From contig CM114271.1 in NCBI GenBank assembly GCA_050084515.1, positions 37,634,001 through 37,698,000 of the forward strand: a stretch of DNA of 64,000 nt. Direction: 5' to 3'. The notes beneath the pieces were generated by a model. It was not told the DNA's origin and did not search any database. It was given only the letters and a program-made list of their open reading frames with translations. Numbering within the stretch: the stretch's first letter is position 1; every line of letters begins with the position of its first letter. A program made the position numbers and the translations under genes. The stretch comes from Blasia pusilla (lineage: Eukaryota; Marchantiophyta; Marchantiopsida; Blasiales). Below are positions 24,691 to 35,613 of this stretch, in pieces.

Positions 24691-24851
24691 TAAGGGTATT
24701 ATGGTGCATACTTTTTGTAAGTGAATCAAGAATCTTGGACTTTCTAATGCTCATTGAATTTGTTTACTTATTATCTATACAACATAGATGCAATCCCGGA
24801 CTTTATAGGGAAACACCAAGATAAGACACCGTAGAGACGTAATTTGGACCA

Positions 24852-25367
24852 ATGGAGGTGGAAAATGAGGATGTTGGCCAAAAGCAAATAGTAGTGAGGA
24901 AATCTACACTTAGGAAGAGGACTCGAGAGGCATCCAATATATGGGTAAAATCTGTGATGCCTCCGCTCCAGCAGTTCATGTCATGTGAGAATCCATTTAT
25001 GATTGTAGATGATGGTAGATTGCGTGATGTTTGTCCTATCTTCCATGGATTAGAGATTCTAGATGAGTATTCTATCCTCCACTTAACACAAGTATGCAAG
25101 AAAAGATGTGTGTTTCCTTTTCCAAATGTGGTAGACCGTCCATCCAAGATTTTTGTAGGAGTTGCCTTTGATAGTTTAGTCTTATGGCCATCCTGGCTTA
25201 TTTTTCCTTCTAAAAAATTGATGATGATTGTTTCAATTTGGACTTTGCCTATCCGATTCAGTTTTTACTTTGCCCTATTTTTAATGCATGCCTCTATTTT
25301 TAATGGAAAACATCATTTAGTTTGTACATGTGGTAGCTTTGGACATGTGGCAAGCACTTGGATATGA
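24852..25367 (+). CDS. Hypothetical protein, 171 codons
   Basis: One of the longer uninterrupted frames in the window. The N-terminal ~45 residues are charged and basic (VRKSTLRKRTREAS). The middle is ordinary globular-looking sequence (PPLQQFMSCENPFMIVDDGRLRDVCP). The last ~60 residues become hydrophobic (IRFSFYFALFLMHASIFNG), which may be read-through into non-coding sequence. I recognise no domain. It lies just after a dispersed repeat and before a Helitron-end duplication, so a transposon origin is plausible. A nearby splice donor could end the real coding part earlier. Confidence 0.3.
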   Translation: MEVENEDVGQKQIVVRKSTLRKRTREASNIWVKSVMPPLQQFMSCENPFMIVDDGRLRDVCPIFHGLEILDEYSILHLTQVCKKRCVFPFPNVVDRPSKIFVGVAFDSLVLWPSWLIFPSKKLMMIVSIWTLPIRFSFYFALFLMHASIFNGKHHLVCTCGSFGHVASTWI

Positions 25368-25613
25368 CTTATATTTTTTAGCTTTAGACATGCAACAAAC
25401 TTTTGTGACATGATCGTGAAATTATGTTGTAGTAGGTGTGAGTTGGTTTAGACTGTCGCATTTTAGATGACTAGTGTAGCATTAGGACTTTTGTTATTGC
25501 AAAATGGTTTTTCATGCTCCTTGTTGGATGTAGGATAAGTACAGACATGAGGGTATGTAGTATTTATAAATCATGTAGTCGACCAAGGGGTAGGAAGGAG
25601 ACATTAAAATCTA

Positions 25614-25980
25614 GTGATAGTCATGGATACATAATAGAATTATGTGCAACATCATTAATCTCTTTTCTTCACGAGATATACACTATACATTACCTCTTGA
25701 AATATTTTCCGTGCATCGTACGGGCACCTAACTAGTTTATATATATAGAGCCAATCATTTATATAACAAGGGTGCTTTATTCTTGAATGAATGGAGTAAA
25801 TTACATTGGTATTTACAATTCTATTATGTATCCATGACTATCACCCTTGTTATATAAATGATTGGCTCTATATATATAAACTAGTTAGGTGCTCGTACGA
25901 TGCACGGAAAATATTTCAAGAGGTAATGTATAGTGTATATCTCGTGAAGGAAAGAGATTAATGATGTTGCACATAATTTC
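25614..25980. mobile_element. Inverted duplication of Helitron 3' ends
   Basis: Plus-strand arm: hairpin CCGTGCATCGTACGG at 25709-25723, then eight bases, then CTAG at 25732-25735 followed by T. Minus-strand arm: CTAG at 25881-25884 with the same hairpin at 25894-25907. The repeat extends past each CTAG end into a shared 39-bp flank (TTTATATATATAGAGCCAAT...), so it is a duplicated and inverted genomic segment rather than two separate insertions. A third block (25614-25644) is also inverted (about 25816-25843) but lies on the other side of the flank, so the block order is rearranged. Confidence 0.7.
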
Positions 25981-26019
25981 AACATAATTTTAATCTCTTT
26001 TCAATAAGGGTCTGATGCC

Positions 26020-26108
26020 TTCTGTGAGCGCACAGACGGACTAGGCCACTTTGTTTCTCTAAGTTTTGTAAAGATTTCAGTGATTTCGTCACTTTCTGTT
26101 TTCTCACA
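26020..26108 (+). mobile_element. Copia family-1 LTR fragment (3' end)
   Basis: Matches, in plus orientation, the last ~89 bp of the 475-bp LTR found complete at 35108-35582 and 39201-39675, ending TTCTCACA. No primer-binding site follows, so it is a truncated LTR remnant. Confidence 0.85.
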
Positions 26109-28260
26109 ATTTATCCTTATCTTCTTTTTAGTTTACTGAATACGTACTTTGATGTGAGAGTAATGCAATTTGATATGAATGGAGGGCAACACCAACGATT
26201 TCACTCTCCATAATTTTTTTCCATTGCGATGCCGTGATTGTAACGAGCCTTGCTCTTTTCATTTTCTCACTTTGTGGCTATTTGATGAGATCTATTTTTA
26301 AGTACATCGATTCCAACTCCAATAACAGAGCTGCGATAAGATTTTTTGTCACACTCGTATCTAAAACCAACACCATTCGCAAACTACAGTGTCGAGTGCA
26401 ACCTAAGTCACTATTTACAAAAAAATAAAAAAAAAATAAAAAAATGCTAGTTTAACCCAAAGTTCTCCATTTAATTGTGGTGAGTTGGCATGTGATATTT
26501 TCATCGCACCTACAACGCATCCTCCAGTTTATTCTTAAGGAGTTGCAATATCATACCCTAAGGTACAAATAATGACTTCTACGCTTTCCTTGCTATAACT
26601 TTGCCTCCATTACGTGTTGAAAGTGTTCTAGAAGACATTTGGTCACTATTCCAGATCGACCTAATTAAGGATTAAGGGGTTGATTCCATGGGCATACGAA
26701 GAGATCACGACGACCCATTTTCTACGTCCTTCTCAAATATCCGAGAGTTCATCACCAAAAAACCCACCAATGTCAACGAGTTACTTCCAGATTTATGTTG
26801 GATGAATTGAGAGGATGCTAGGCCAATTTTGCACCCAAAAGTTCTGGGTGCAGAAGAATCAGCGACGCTCTAGCATCAGTGCAACCTTGCACCCATAAAA
26901 TCAACCCCTAAGTAGCGACAAAGGGTGTAAGATTTAGTGCTAGTGGTTTAAACGGATGGTAGGGCTACAAATTGTTGGATTTTTCTGAGAGGAGGCTCAG
27001 AAAAAGGAGTTTAGTTATCCACTTGAATGAAGTTACTCTCTAAACTGAAGATACTTTGAGACTCTAAGGTTCTTAGCTAGGAGCTCATCCACATAGAGCT
27101 TGAGATACTCCCAAGTACTTTGCGCAACTTGTAGACAGAGGCTAGGAGCACACGCACAAGACAATACCAAGATTTAATCCCCTCAAGTGCGCACATCTAT
27201 ATTACGTGAATTGCTTTGCTACTAGCTCATAACAATCCCACATTTCGCATCATCCTAGTACTTAGCATGCCCTCTTTGCAATATATGGTTTCCAACATTT
27301 ATAAGTTACAGGAGCTGAAATTTATGTGTATTAGAAATTCTCTAGACTCTAGGTGTTTGGTCCTTACTAGTGTTTGCTAGCCATAATAGGCTAAGCACCC
27401 CAAAGGAGTGTAAGAACTGGCTAATTCACCATTGGAAGTTTTCTCCACTGAGATCAGTCGACCCATGGATGTTGGGAAACAAACTAGGTTTGTAAACATC
27501 GAGGGATTAGTTAGTCCACATAATGGCACCCACAATTGTCTCGAGTTGAGAAGAAGGGCTTTCGGGCGGTTGTTTCTATGGCATAGTTGATTCTTTATCT
27601 AAACTCGTATGGAAATTGAGTCGAGAGATTGCTGCAATAGTATAAAGAATGACAAACACTCTAACCTAGCTATCAAAGACATCTAGGATTGTAAGGCATA
27701 GGAATCATTGGCTAAGGCCCACAAAATATATAGGAGCGACATTAGCTAGCTCCTTGAGTTCTAGAATTACATCTAGTATTATAACCCTTGCATTTTTAAT
27801 CGGTTGGCACGTTGAAAATGCTACTGCATCCCTGTTAATAGCCTAAATATTTTCTACTTTTGTTTAGAGAAACTAAGCCCATGCTGCACTTACTCTAGCT
27901 AGTCCTTTGCACATGATCTTCCAGGAAAAAACATAGAGTCACCGCCCTACTTCCTAAGTATGGCACAATATTCTCAAGATGCAAGACATAGTCAAAATTT
28001 CTAATACACATAAATTTTAACAGAGATCAGAAAATAACATGGTGGAGAAAAATCCCTGATCCCCAAAACTTGCCAAGACTTGCATCTTGAGGAATCGACC
28101 TCTTAGGGAACTCTATTTGGTGTAGAGAAAAAAATGGAACTTAAGTCCTATTTAGTGAGCGACATCAGAATAGCCCTATGGAGATGTTGACTATGACTTG
28201 TTTATTACACCGTCCTCTAGTATAATGTAGTGCTATTTCATAGCATTTATCTATACAAGT
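26109..28260. other. No gene seen
   Basis: Mixed-composition sequence with only short frames. An AT-rich simple stretch occurs at 26420-26445. No domain, RNA gene or element terminus recognised. Confidence 0.5.
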
Positions 28261-28571
28261 AATGGAAAGATTGAGCCAAAGCCAAATCTTTTGTTTGTTG
28301 CCACCCTCTTGGAAACCCTATTTTAAAAAATATCCATTCTGTCATAGATTAGGCAAAGATAAGACTCGGGATGACACATGGATTTTGCTTGACAAGTGTA
28401 ATATAAACTCCTTTGAGACATTTGCAGGTTATCATGTTCCACTACCCATTCTTAAACAACCAACTTCTCCTCGTTTGTTGATGTTGTATTTCTAAGAGAC
28501 TTCAGCTTTGCACATGTCGCACAGTAAGAAAAGTTATCACTTGATTTGTAAATAACAACATTGGAGGAAAT

Positions 28572-30184
28572 TCATTTTTTGAATTGAGTGATTGTTGATT
28601 GGATGACTCTACCTAATCCTATTTTTGCGCCTTCCTTATTGACGACTTCCCGTATATACTCCAACGAGACAAATTGGGGCAGCCAAATCAGTTCTTCTCT
28701 TCTCCCGTCTAACATAGTTCTTTCCTTATGGGGCATCTGATCCTTGAGTTTCCTCAATTCGAGCTTTATTCTTTCCACCGCTTACACTGTCTTTTAGGTT
28801 ACAAAAATTCTCCCCAAGTTCTCATGCCTACTCTATATCTTTCCATCTCTGAAATTTCTTACTTTGTCCTTGAAGCTCATTTTTCCAAGACTATGGATTT
28901 GTCGCAAACTTGGGAGGCATACCGTTCTACCTTCCAATTGCACAACCCTTCGTCCATCTATGAAGTAAGATACATAGACCATAGCATGGAGTGCTTCCAT
29001 TCTTTCCTGAAAGAATATGTTCCAATACTTCTCTCTAGTTGAACAAATGAACAATATCTCTCGGCATATATTGGCAATAAAATTCAATATAAGATGTTTT
29101 GGATGCTACTAGTGACATAGCTCCTCTAACAAATTTTTATTCCTCTTGGTTGCGCCTCATGGCCATTGTTTCTTATACCGATAGGTGTACGTGTAGGCTC
29201 TTTTTTGCTTGCCTATCATTGCTTCAAGGTCCCCTTGGGACACTGTGGAACATTCCAAGTAGCATGGCCATAAGTCTCGTCCATCTTTTATAATACATGA
29301 TGCCGTACGCCATACGACTAAGTTCCTTTCAAGAACCTTATGGCGTGTAAGACAGTTGGTGATGTTGGTAATTAATGAATACGCCAATATGATGATCCCC
29401 TAGTCTCTAACCACCAACTTTATCATTTGGATTTATATAGTACACCACTCCCTCTCCGAGAGTGAGATATCCATTGTTCTGTGTGAGTATTGCCGATAAA
29501 AAAAGGACCAATTCTATAGGACCAATAATAGGAACAACAACTTGGAAGCTAGTAGATGTATTGCACGCTGAGTGCTTTCTCTTCCTAATATCCATGGAAT
29601 CAATATATTTTTATGTAATTAGATATTTTGGATACTTTGCAAACATTCATGTCATATCTTGTAGCCTTCTTCCATCCGGATGGGTGGCTGGTCTATAATA
29701 TGGCTCATCAATTATTGTGCATCTCCACGGTTGTCGTTGGTGATCGGAGAAGGAAAAAGGTTGGATTTCATGTGAATCAAAGCTTTCCACAAAATGGCTT
29801 GATCCAATAAGAAGTTAAGATCCCTTTGAGTCTTTTGCGAAAATTTTCTTTGAATACTATGTAGTACAATGAAGCCTTCCTTCCACATACTCACGCCTAT
29901 CACATGTATTAGTTTTTGTAGCTCCGTTACTAGGTCATGTAATGAATGCTCCAATGAAATCGGAAAAGATTCTATGTTGTAGGTGCTTGTGAAGACATGT
30001 ACAAAACTTCCTCCAAAGACATGTACAAGGAATTCTTACAAGTGATTTGTTGTGGATTATTCTCTCGAGATTGGTGTCCATGATTATAGCTCTTGCAATA
30101 GAGATGGGGGGATCCATCTTGTAGATACACTACATCATCGATGCAGAATTCCATGTTATAAATTTCAGTTTTGAACCATAACAT
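28572..30184 (-). pseudogene. Decayed minus-strand coding sequence, unidentified
   Basis: Several minus-strand frames in sequence look protein-like rather than random. 29972-30184 starts MLWFKTEIYNMEFCIDDVVY. 29712-29954 carries a charged amphipathic stretch (LHDLVTELQKLIHVIG). 29407-29595 has a SFQVVVPIIGPIELVLFLSA hydrophobic block. 29157-29387 and 28572-28778 follow. They are separated by stops and frame changes, so this is not a working gene. I recognise no domain. The arrangement suggests a decayed repetitive gene or transposon protein. Confidence 0.25.
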
Positions 30185-30189
30185 CGGAG

Positions 30190-31035
30190 CGACAATTCCA
30201 CGTTAGCCATATACTGAATCAAAAGTGGAGGAGAAAAATGGTTTGATTCCAATGGTTGGAACCCATTGGAATCAAAACTTATGTTCTTATCCATACCCTC
30301 TATCCCACTATGAGATAAGAGAAGGGAGGAGGGGACGCCTTCGTAAATAATTGGCCATAAGATTAGACTTCTCTAATTGATCTCACCAATAGTAGAGACG
30401 ACTTGAGGTGGAGGGCTAGACCCAACGTAGGTAGTTGTGAGGGCCCATACTAGACTAAGTTTGGTTGCGGTGGATTGGTGGTCATTGGGAACTTTAGTTC
30501 TAAATGTTCTTCATTTGGAATTTTTTTCCAATCTTGAGAGTTTCGGAAAGTGAACGAGAAATCCCAAGGAAAAGTGAGGTTGGATGAAAGAATAAGAAGA
30601 TATATAGAGAGATAGAGATACTACTTAGAATAGAATGTTGGGGGAATGAAGGATGTCTTAACCTCAACTTTTTGGGGCGGTCCAATCCTTCAACTCTATG
30701 TTAGGTGGCGGTTACCTATACATTTGGAGCTATTTTTTAAAATATTAGGTTTCAATTGAATCTATTTAATTTTCTGGAAATGATAGAAACTAATGGAATT
30801 ATAGTTCCAATACCTAAAGGCTATACCATACTAATAAAGTTGAGAGGTACTATATTGCTTTCAAGGTTTTGTAGTGGGCAAGAGAGCATTTGGAGATATA
30901 TTTTTGAATCAATTGGATAGAGAGTTCCAATTCAACCATTGATGACTCTCCCAGAAGGTACGGAGCTTTGTTGGTGGTGATGTCATCTGTATTTTAAAAA
31001 GAGGCAAGGAAAGCACAAGAATGTCTGAAAAAAAA
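30190..31035. other. No gene; small inverted repeat at 30242-30276
   Basis: 30242-30276 forms an inverted repeat (TTTGATTCCAATGG with its complement). The rest shows nothing supported. Confidence 0.5.
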
Positions 31036-31039
31036 AGTA

Positions 31040-31810
31040 TCATGGAGAAGCCTATCTGAGTACAATGATTGTTGTAAGTTCAAACTTATTGAGCATAGTT
31101 GGGCTGGATGAAATTGTACTACAGTTTTGAGTGTGGTCAAAATTTAGCCTCACATGCACTTGGGAGGATGATACCCACTCCAGTAGAGGGAAAACCAACA
31201 TGAGGTAGGTGACGAGTTTGGAGGCCACGACTATGGGCTTGAGGACATTCGGAATTTTAGTTTCGAATTAGCTTCAAAAAAATCTTAACATCCAATTTTA
31301 CCAATGGCTATCCTACCTTAAATGGGAATAGATTCCATGATAGTTAAAGCCAAGTGTTACACCAACGCTTGGTCTCCCAAGATTTGAATTGTCAATTTCT
31401 AAGAAAATAATCCGGTAACAAATAAATAGGATCTTCAAATCCTTTTTGGTATGGATATCTTGTAAGAAAGCCTATGCAAGGCTATAGCCATTTCACATGA
31501 GCTGGCCTCAGTAGGCTAGAAACAATTGGTACTATAGTTTTGGTTATGGTCGAATTGGAGCTTAAGATCCAATTGAAAGGATGACGCCCACTCTTGAAGT
31601 GGGAAATACCTTAGGGCACTAATACATTTAGAACTAGAGTTATGATAGTGAGAGGATATCCACCCAAGGTAGACAAGAGAGAGTTACGAGTTTGGAGGCC
31701 ATGCGTCTAGGCTTAAGGCCATTTGGAACTGTAGTTCCGAATGAGTTTCAATCAGATCGCAAGATCCTCTTCAACCTATGGCACTCCTTGAAATGGAAAT
31801 AGCACTCTTT
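31040..31810 (+). repeat. Two diverged direct repeat units (~400 bp apart)
   Basis: The phrases ACGAGTTTGGAGGCCA, GGCTTGAGG/GGCTTAAGGCCATT and GGAATTTTAGTT/GGAACTGTAGTTCCGAAT occur in the same order in two blocks (about 31210-31330 and 31690-31800), preceded in each by TTGTACTACAGTTTTG / TTGGTACTATAGTTTTGG. A third partial relative lies at 24535-24690. Element identity unknown. Confidence 0.5.
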
Positions 31811-32655
31811 GAGATTTGGTGATAGGAATTACACCAGCGGGTGGCCTTACAAAAGAGATCACTCCTTACAATGATAGACTTCCATTGAGCATTAAAGGCC
31901 AAAGTGGCATCACCAACTAATAAAGCATCTAAATGTGCCACAAAACTCATTAGAGATAACCACCCTCAAAAAGTGTCATCCATTATAATGAAAAGGATGA
32001 CCTATACATATATGTCACCTTTAAGGTAGCAGCTCATCATTGTCTCTTAGAATAGGAACCATAAAGGACCCTTATAGGATAGAATGTATTGTGTTTCCAT
32101 ATGATACATTTCCAAGATTATAAACTAGGAGATTTAAAGCTGTCCTTCCTTTACTTATAATTTTCTTAGCCACTATGTAATAAAAAAAGTCTTCTTATCG
32201 CATGATTCCTCCATATACACTTGATCCTATTGTAATTTTTACTTGAAATATTCATATTATAAGGCATTTTGTACAAAATGTGTGGTATTTTTGGAATTTC
32301 TTAATGCCGACTTACTAGAAATACAACCGATAAAAATTCCCCTAAATGATTTTTTATATGAGAGTGCCTTAATTAATTCAACTTGAAGCTATAAAATAAA
32401 GGCTTGTGATTTTTTTCGTAAGTACTCTAGACCACAAAATTCACATATGGTTTAAAATACCTTATCTTCATTAAAAAAAATAAATTCCAAATAATGATAA
32501 AAGAGTTTTGATAAAAAAATTCACAAATGATTGGAATACTAGATTTCCATTGAAGCAAAAAAACCATATGCAGACCAAAAAAATTGTTTTCTTGTAACAC
32601 TCGAGGTTCTAATTGCCTCTCATACGATCATCTAAAACAAGCTTTTAATGAGGAT
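31811..32655. other. No gene seen
   Basis: AT-rich sequence with short frames only. Confidence 0.5.
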
Positions 32656-32661
32656 GTAAAC

Positions 32662-32750
32662 GCCATATAATTTAGATGTATTTGAAATTTGTAATTATTG
32701 TCATAATACAATGGTTGAAAATTTCAAATATACCTAAATTATATGGCGTT
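32662..32750. repeat. Foldback, ~29-bp arms
   Basis: Arms at about 32662-32690 and 32722-32750 are near-exact reverse complements (GCCATATAATTTAGATGTAT... and its partner, one visible mismatch) around a ~31-base loop. Confidence 0.8.
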
Positions 32751-33143
32751 TCATCCACTTTAACTAGATCATTTGTATAATCTGGATCCTTGTTTGGTTT
32801 TATGGATCTAAACCAAGTGAACACAACTTTATATACACATCTATCTTTACTAAGAACCATTAGGTGCTCCAAATCAATTACATCTCCACACCTACCCCAC
32901 TTTCTACTATACTTCTTTTGATTTTGTTAAACTCTTCTAATCCAAGGTACTAACTTGTAGATAAACGAGCATCCACTATAGTTCTAGCTCTTCTTGTTGG
33001 TCTATCTTCTTCAAATTATACTCCACAATCTTCTCCCATATCCAATAACCAAGTAAGAATTCAACTAGAAGAGGCAAATATTTCTCTTACAACACTTTGA
33101 CTATCTATCAAGATTGCATGTGGACAAAGTCCGTATCCGTGGT

Positions 33144-33243
33144 CATACTCCTTCATATGAAGTATAACAAGCCACATTGTACTCTTTCTTCTCCCCAAAG
33201 AAAAATTACAAGGTGGCTTGTTATACTTTATATGAAGGAGTAT
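33144..33243. repeat. Foldback containing a copia RNase H scrap
   Basis: Arms near 33144-33175 and 33212-33243 are reverse complements with few mismatches (CATACTCCTTCATATGAAGT and partner). On the minus strand the left arm with its loop reads EKKEYNVACYTSYE, which resembles the copia RNase H motif AEYxAxCYASxE that is also visible near 35.93 kb. It looks like a tiny pol fragment that was copied and inverted. Confidence 0.5.
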
Positions 33244-33299
33244 GATTGAAATGGATATTGGAGGATATACTTGGAGAAATGTCTAACTTAGATATTTCT

Positions 33300-33620
33300 C
33301 CAAGTATATGAAGCTTTTTTATGGAAGTGAATTTCCACCTCTTTACACAATTTCAAGGAAAATGGAAGTCCAACCCAAAGTCTAAGAATAAACATGCTTT
33401 CTTAGATCCACATGAGAAAACCTTCTTAGTAAATAGGTGATATGTATTTTTTCATTTTGTCCAAATATATGATCTTGACCTAAAATTTTGTCCAATTTTT
33501 TTGAAGAATTGTATCCAACCTCCTTTAAGAATTTCAAAGAAAATATTATTCCAAATAACAACCCAAAAATGACGATATCTTTATAGACATATATGATAAG
33601 ACTTACTAAGGAAAAAGCTA
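33300..33620 (-). repeat. Isolated satellite units
   Basis: Nearly two units of the ~180-bp satellite, in the same orientation as the 10.56-11.72 kb array: TTTTTCATTTTGTCC, then ATATGATCTTGACCTAAAATTTTG, then TTTCAAxGAAAATxxxxxTCCAA. They lie more than 17 kb from the main arrays, so the satellite family is also dispersed. Confidence 0.75.
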
Positions 33621-33629
33621 CTAAGCAAA

Positions 33630-33667
33630 ATTTTTCTTCGTTTCTATTAATAGAAACGAAGAAAAAT
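33630..33667. repeat. Perfect 38-bp palindrome at an LTR break
   Basis: The 38 bases are an exact palindrome centred between 33648 and 33649 (core TTTCTATTAATAGAAA). The right half belongs to the family-1 LTR; the left half is its mirror copy, absent from the complete LTRs. The truncated LTR therefore ends in a snap-back duplication. Confidence 0.9.
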
Positions 33668-33861
33668 AGGTAAAAACCCTAGTTTTCCCGAGTAGTCAAA
33701 TAGTCGGAAGCCGCAGCGGTAGCGCATTCTCGTATGTCGAGTTATCTCCCAGTTCAGGTTCCATCGAAGCTCTTCTGTGAGCGCACGGACGGACTAGGCC
33801 ACTTTGTATCTCTAAGTTTTGTAAAGATTTCAGGGATTTCGTCACTTTCTGTTTTCTCACA
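33644..33861 (+). mobile_element. Copia family-1 LTR, 3' part
   Basis: About 218 bp matching the 3' portion of the 475-bp LTR in plus orientation, ending TTCTCACA at 33861. It faces the minus-strand copia element at 35108, giving a ~220-bp inverted repeat around the exon-like sequence at 33908-34719. The sequence after its end (GTACCTAA) is not a primer-binding site. Confidence 0.88.
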
Positions 33862-33907
33862 GTACCTAATATTCTAACTCATCTCGGTGGACTTTGGTTC
33901 TTTATAG

Positions 33908-34719
33908 AAGGGCCAAAACGGAACACCAAGAGGAGAAGCTCCAAGGAAAGTGCGAAGGATGATACAACTCGGAATACTCGTAAGCAAGGGATCTTCACAT
34001 ATTGAATGGTTCATTTGCAAAATTTTCTATCCATAAAAAAAAAAGTGGACATTTTATCTTACAGAATTTTATGACAATTACGTGCAGAAAACTTGAGGAT
34101 GGACAACCAAGCTAAATCATCACCTGCCCAAAGACGGAAGTCTAGGCTCCAATTTGATGTAGCTAATGAGCAGGATAGTCAAATCAGATCCGGTTCATCC
34201 AATAAAAGAACCAAGGTAACTTCTCTTGCCTACAATGGCCTCTTCCATTCAAGGTTCAAATGACGACATTGATGTTTCTTGTTGTGGACAGTTACATGGT
34301 CACCTAGGACTTGTCAACTTTTCACATGAGCTTCCAAAATGGGGATGGTCTTTCAGACAGGTAATTTATAGCAGATTATTTTCAGATTTATGATGCACAT
34401 ACAAGGGAGCCAATTTTGGATTGGTACTAAGTGCTCGTTCTTTGTATTCTTGTAGTTCCAAATCGGGGATCATGTACTCCTTACAAAACCAAAGTTGAGT
34501 AGGATGGTGCTTGGGTCAGGGATCATATCAAGTTTTGGTGGAAGGGACAAGTTCCATGCTAAGGACATCCCACTAGGCATGGTTAGGGTTGATCTTAATG
34601 AAGTTTTCGAGCGTGAACATGCTCTATGGATGCCAAATTTGATAGATGAACCTCCACAAGAAACATTTGGTGATGCTCTTGGATCAAGCATGCTCTGGCC
34701 AGAGATGCACATGAGAAAG
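33908..34719 (+). pseudogene. Spliced gene fragment with DUF8039-like exon
   Basis: Four blocks look like exons with GT-AG borders. 33908-33965 is lysine/arginine-rich (KRNTKRRSSKES). About 34099-34216, starting at an ATG, is again basic and ends KRTK before GTAAC. 34292-34360 is 23 codons, bordered by GTGGACAG and GTAATT. 34456-34719 is 88 codons after TTCTTGTAG and before GTGATG. The last reads VLGSGIISSFGGRDKFH ... GMVRVDLNEVFEREHALWMP ... DALGSSMLWPEMHM. This follows the pattern of plant DUF8039 (turn-rich start, VxV, A-L-W-x-P, DAxGSxxxWP), a domain found in proteins near plant En/Spm-type transposons. No start-to-stop gene is evident, so it is a fragment. It lies between a partial LTR and a complete copia element. 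Confidence 0.45.
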
Positions 34720-35107
34720 GTGATGTAGTAGAGTAGTTATTCTTTCTGGCACCAAACTACTTGAGGTCCATGAACTTCTCTTTTGAGGTTATATTTTCTG
34801 GTTTGTTGGATGTAAGAATAAAAAACTGTGCTCATTCCGATATCAGATCTTACCGAAGACATTCATATTCTGTTCTTTTTGCATTTCATCCCCTTGTAGT
34901 TGAGTTGCCATGTTGTTGTTTGTATGCCTTTATTCCAAATTCCATTTTATGCTAATGTGTATGCTTTAATGTAGCATTTCAAAATAGAAATGGACTCAAG
35001 GATTTCAGTAATTCAGATCCAATTACAAGTGAAAGATCTTTCAAAAGACATTAATAAATGAGTCAAAAACTTCAAAAATGAAATCAACAATCACTACCAA
35101 TCATATC

Positions 35108-35582
35108 TGTGAGAAAACACAAAGTGACGAAATCATTGAAATATTTACAAAACTTAGAGATACAAAATGGCCTAGTCCATTCGTGCGCTCATAGAAGAGC
35201 TTTGATGGAACTTGAACATGGAGATAACTCGACATACAAGGATGCGCTACTGCTGCGGCTCCCGACTATTTTCTTACTCAGGAAACTAGGCTTTTTTACC
35301 TAATTTTCTTTGTTTCTATTAATAGAAAATTTTTGGACCCCCGCGTCGTCTTGGCATACCATGGGCTATGCTTCGAGACCCCTGCAACAAATCAGGGTGC
35401 CCCACATCCTAATGCAATATAGGATTAGATAATCCTAGTAACGCTACTCTTGAAACCACCTACGTCATATTACTATGACTCCTTTGACGTGTAAGTTGGA
35501 ACCATCAATCTAGGCTTCTCCTCATACAAGGGGGCCGATCAGATTAATGGTGCTCAGAGAAATGGATATTGAGAATCCAACA
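35108..35582 (-). repeat. 3' LTR of copia element 1
   Basis: 475 bp. On the minus strand it starts TGTTGGATTCTC and ends TTTTCTCACA. The internal side is bordered by the polypurine tract. Confidence 0.95.
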
Positions 35583-35592
35583 ACCCCCTCAA
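35583..35592 (-). other. Polypurine tract of copia element 1
   Basis: On the minus strand TTGAGGGGGT stands directly before the 3' LTR, the usual place where plus-strand DNA synthesis is primed. Confidence 0.8.
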
Positions 35593-35613
35593 TATCCATT
35601 CTCATGTGGACTA

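Noticed and set aside
34495-34728. The DUF8039-like stretch as a stand-alone intact gene
   Set aside because: The protein-like sequence is split over blocks with splice-like borders, the frame enters from an acceptor, and no continuation past 34719 is visible.
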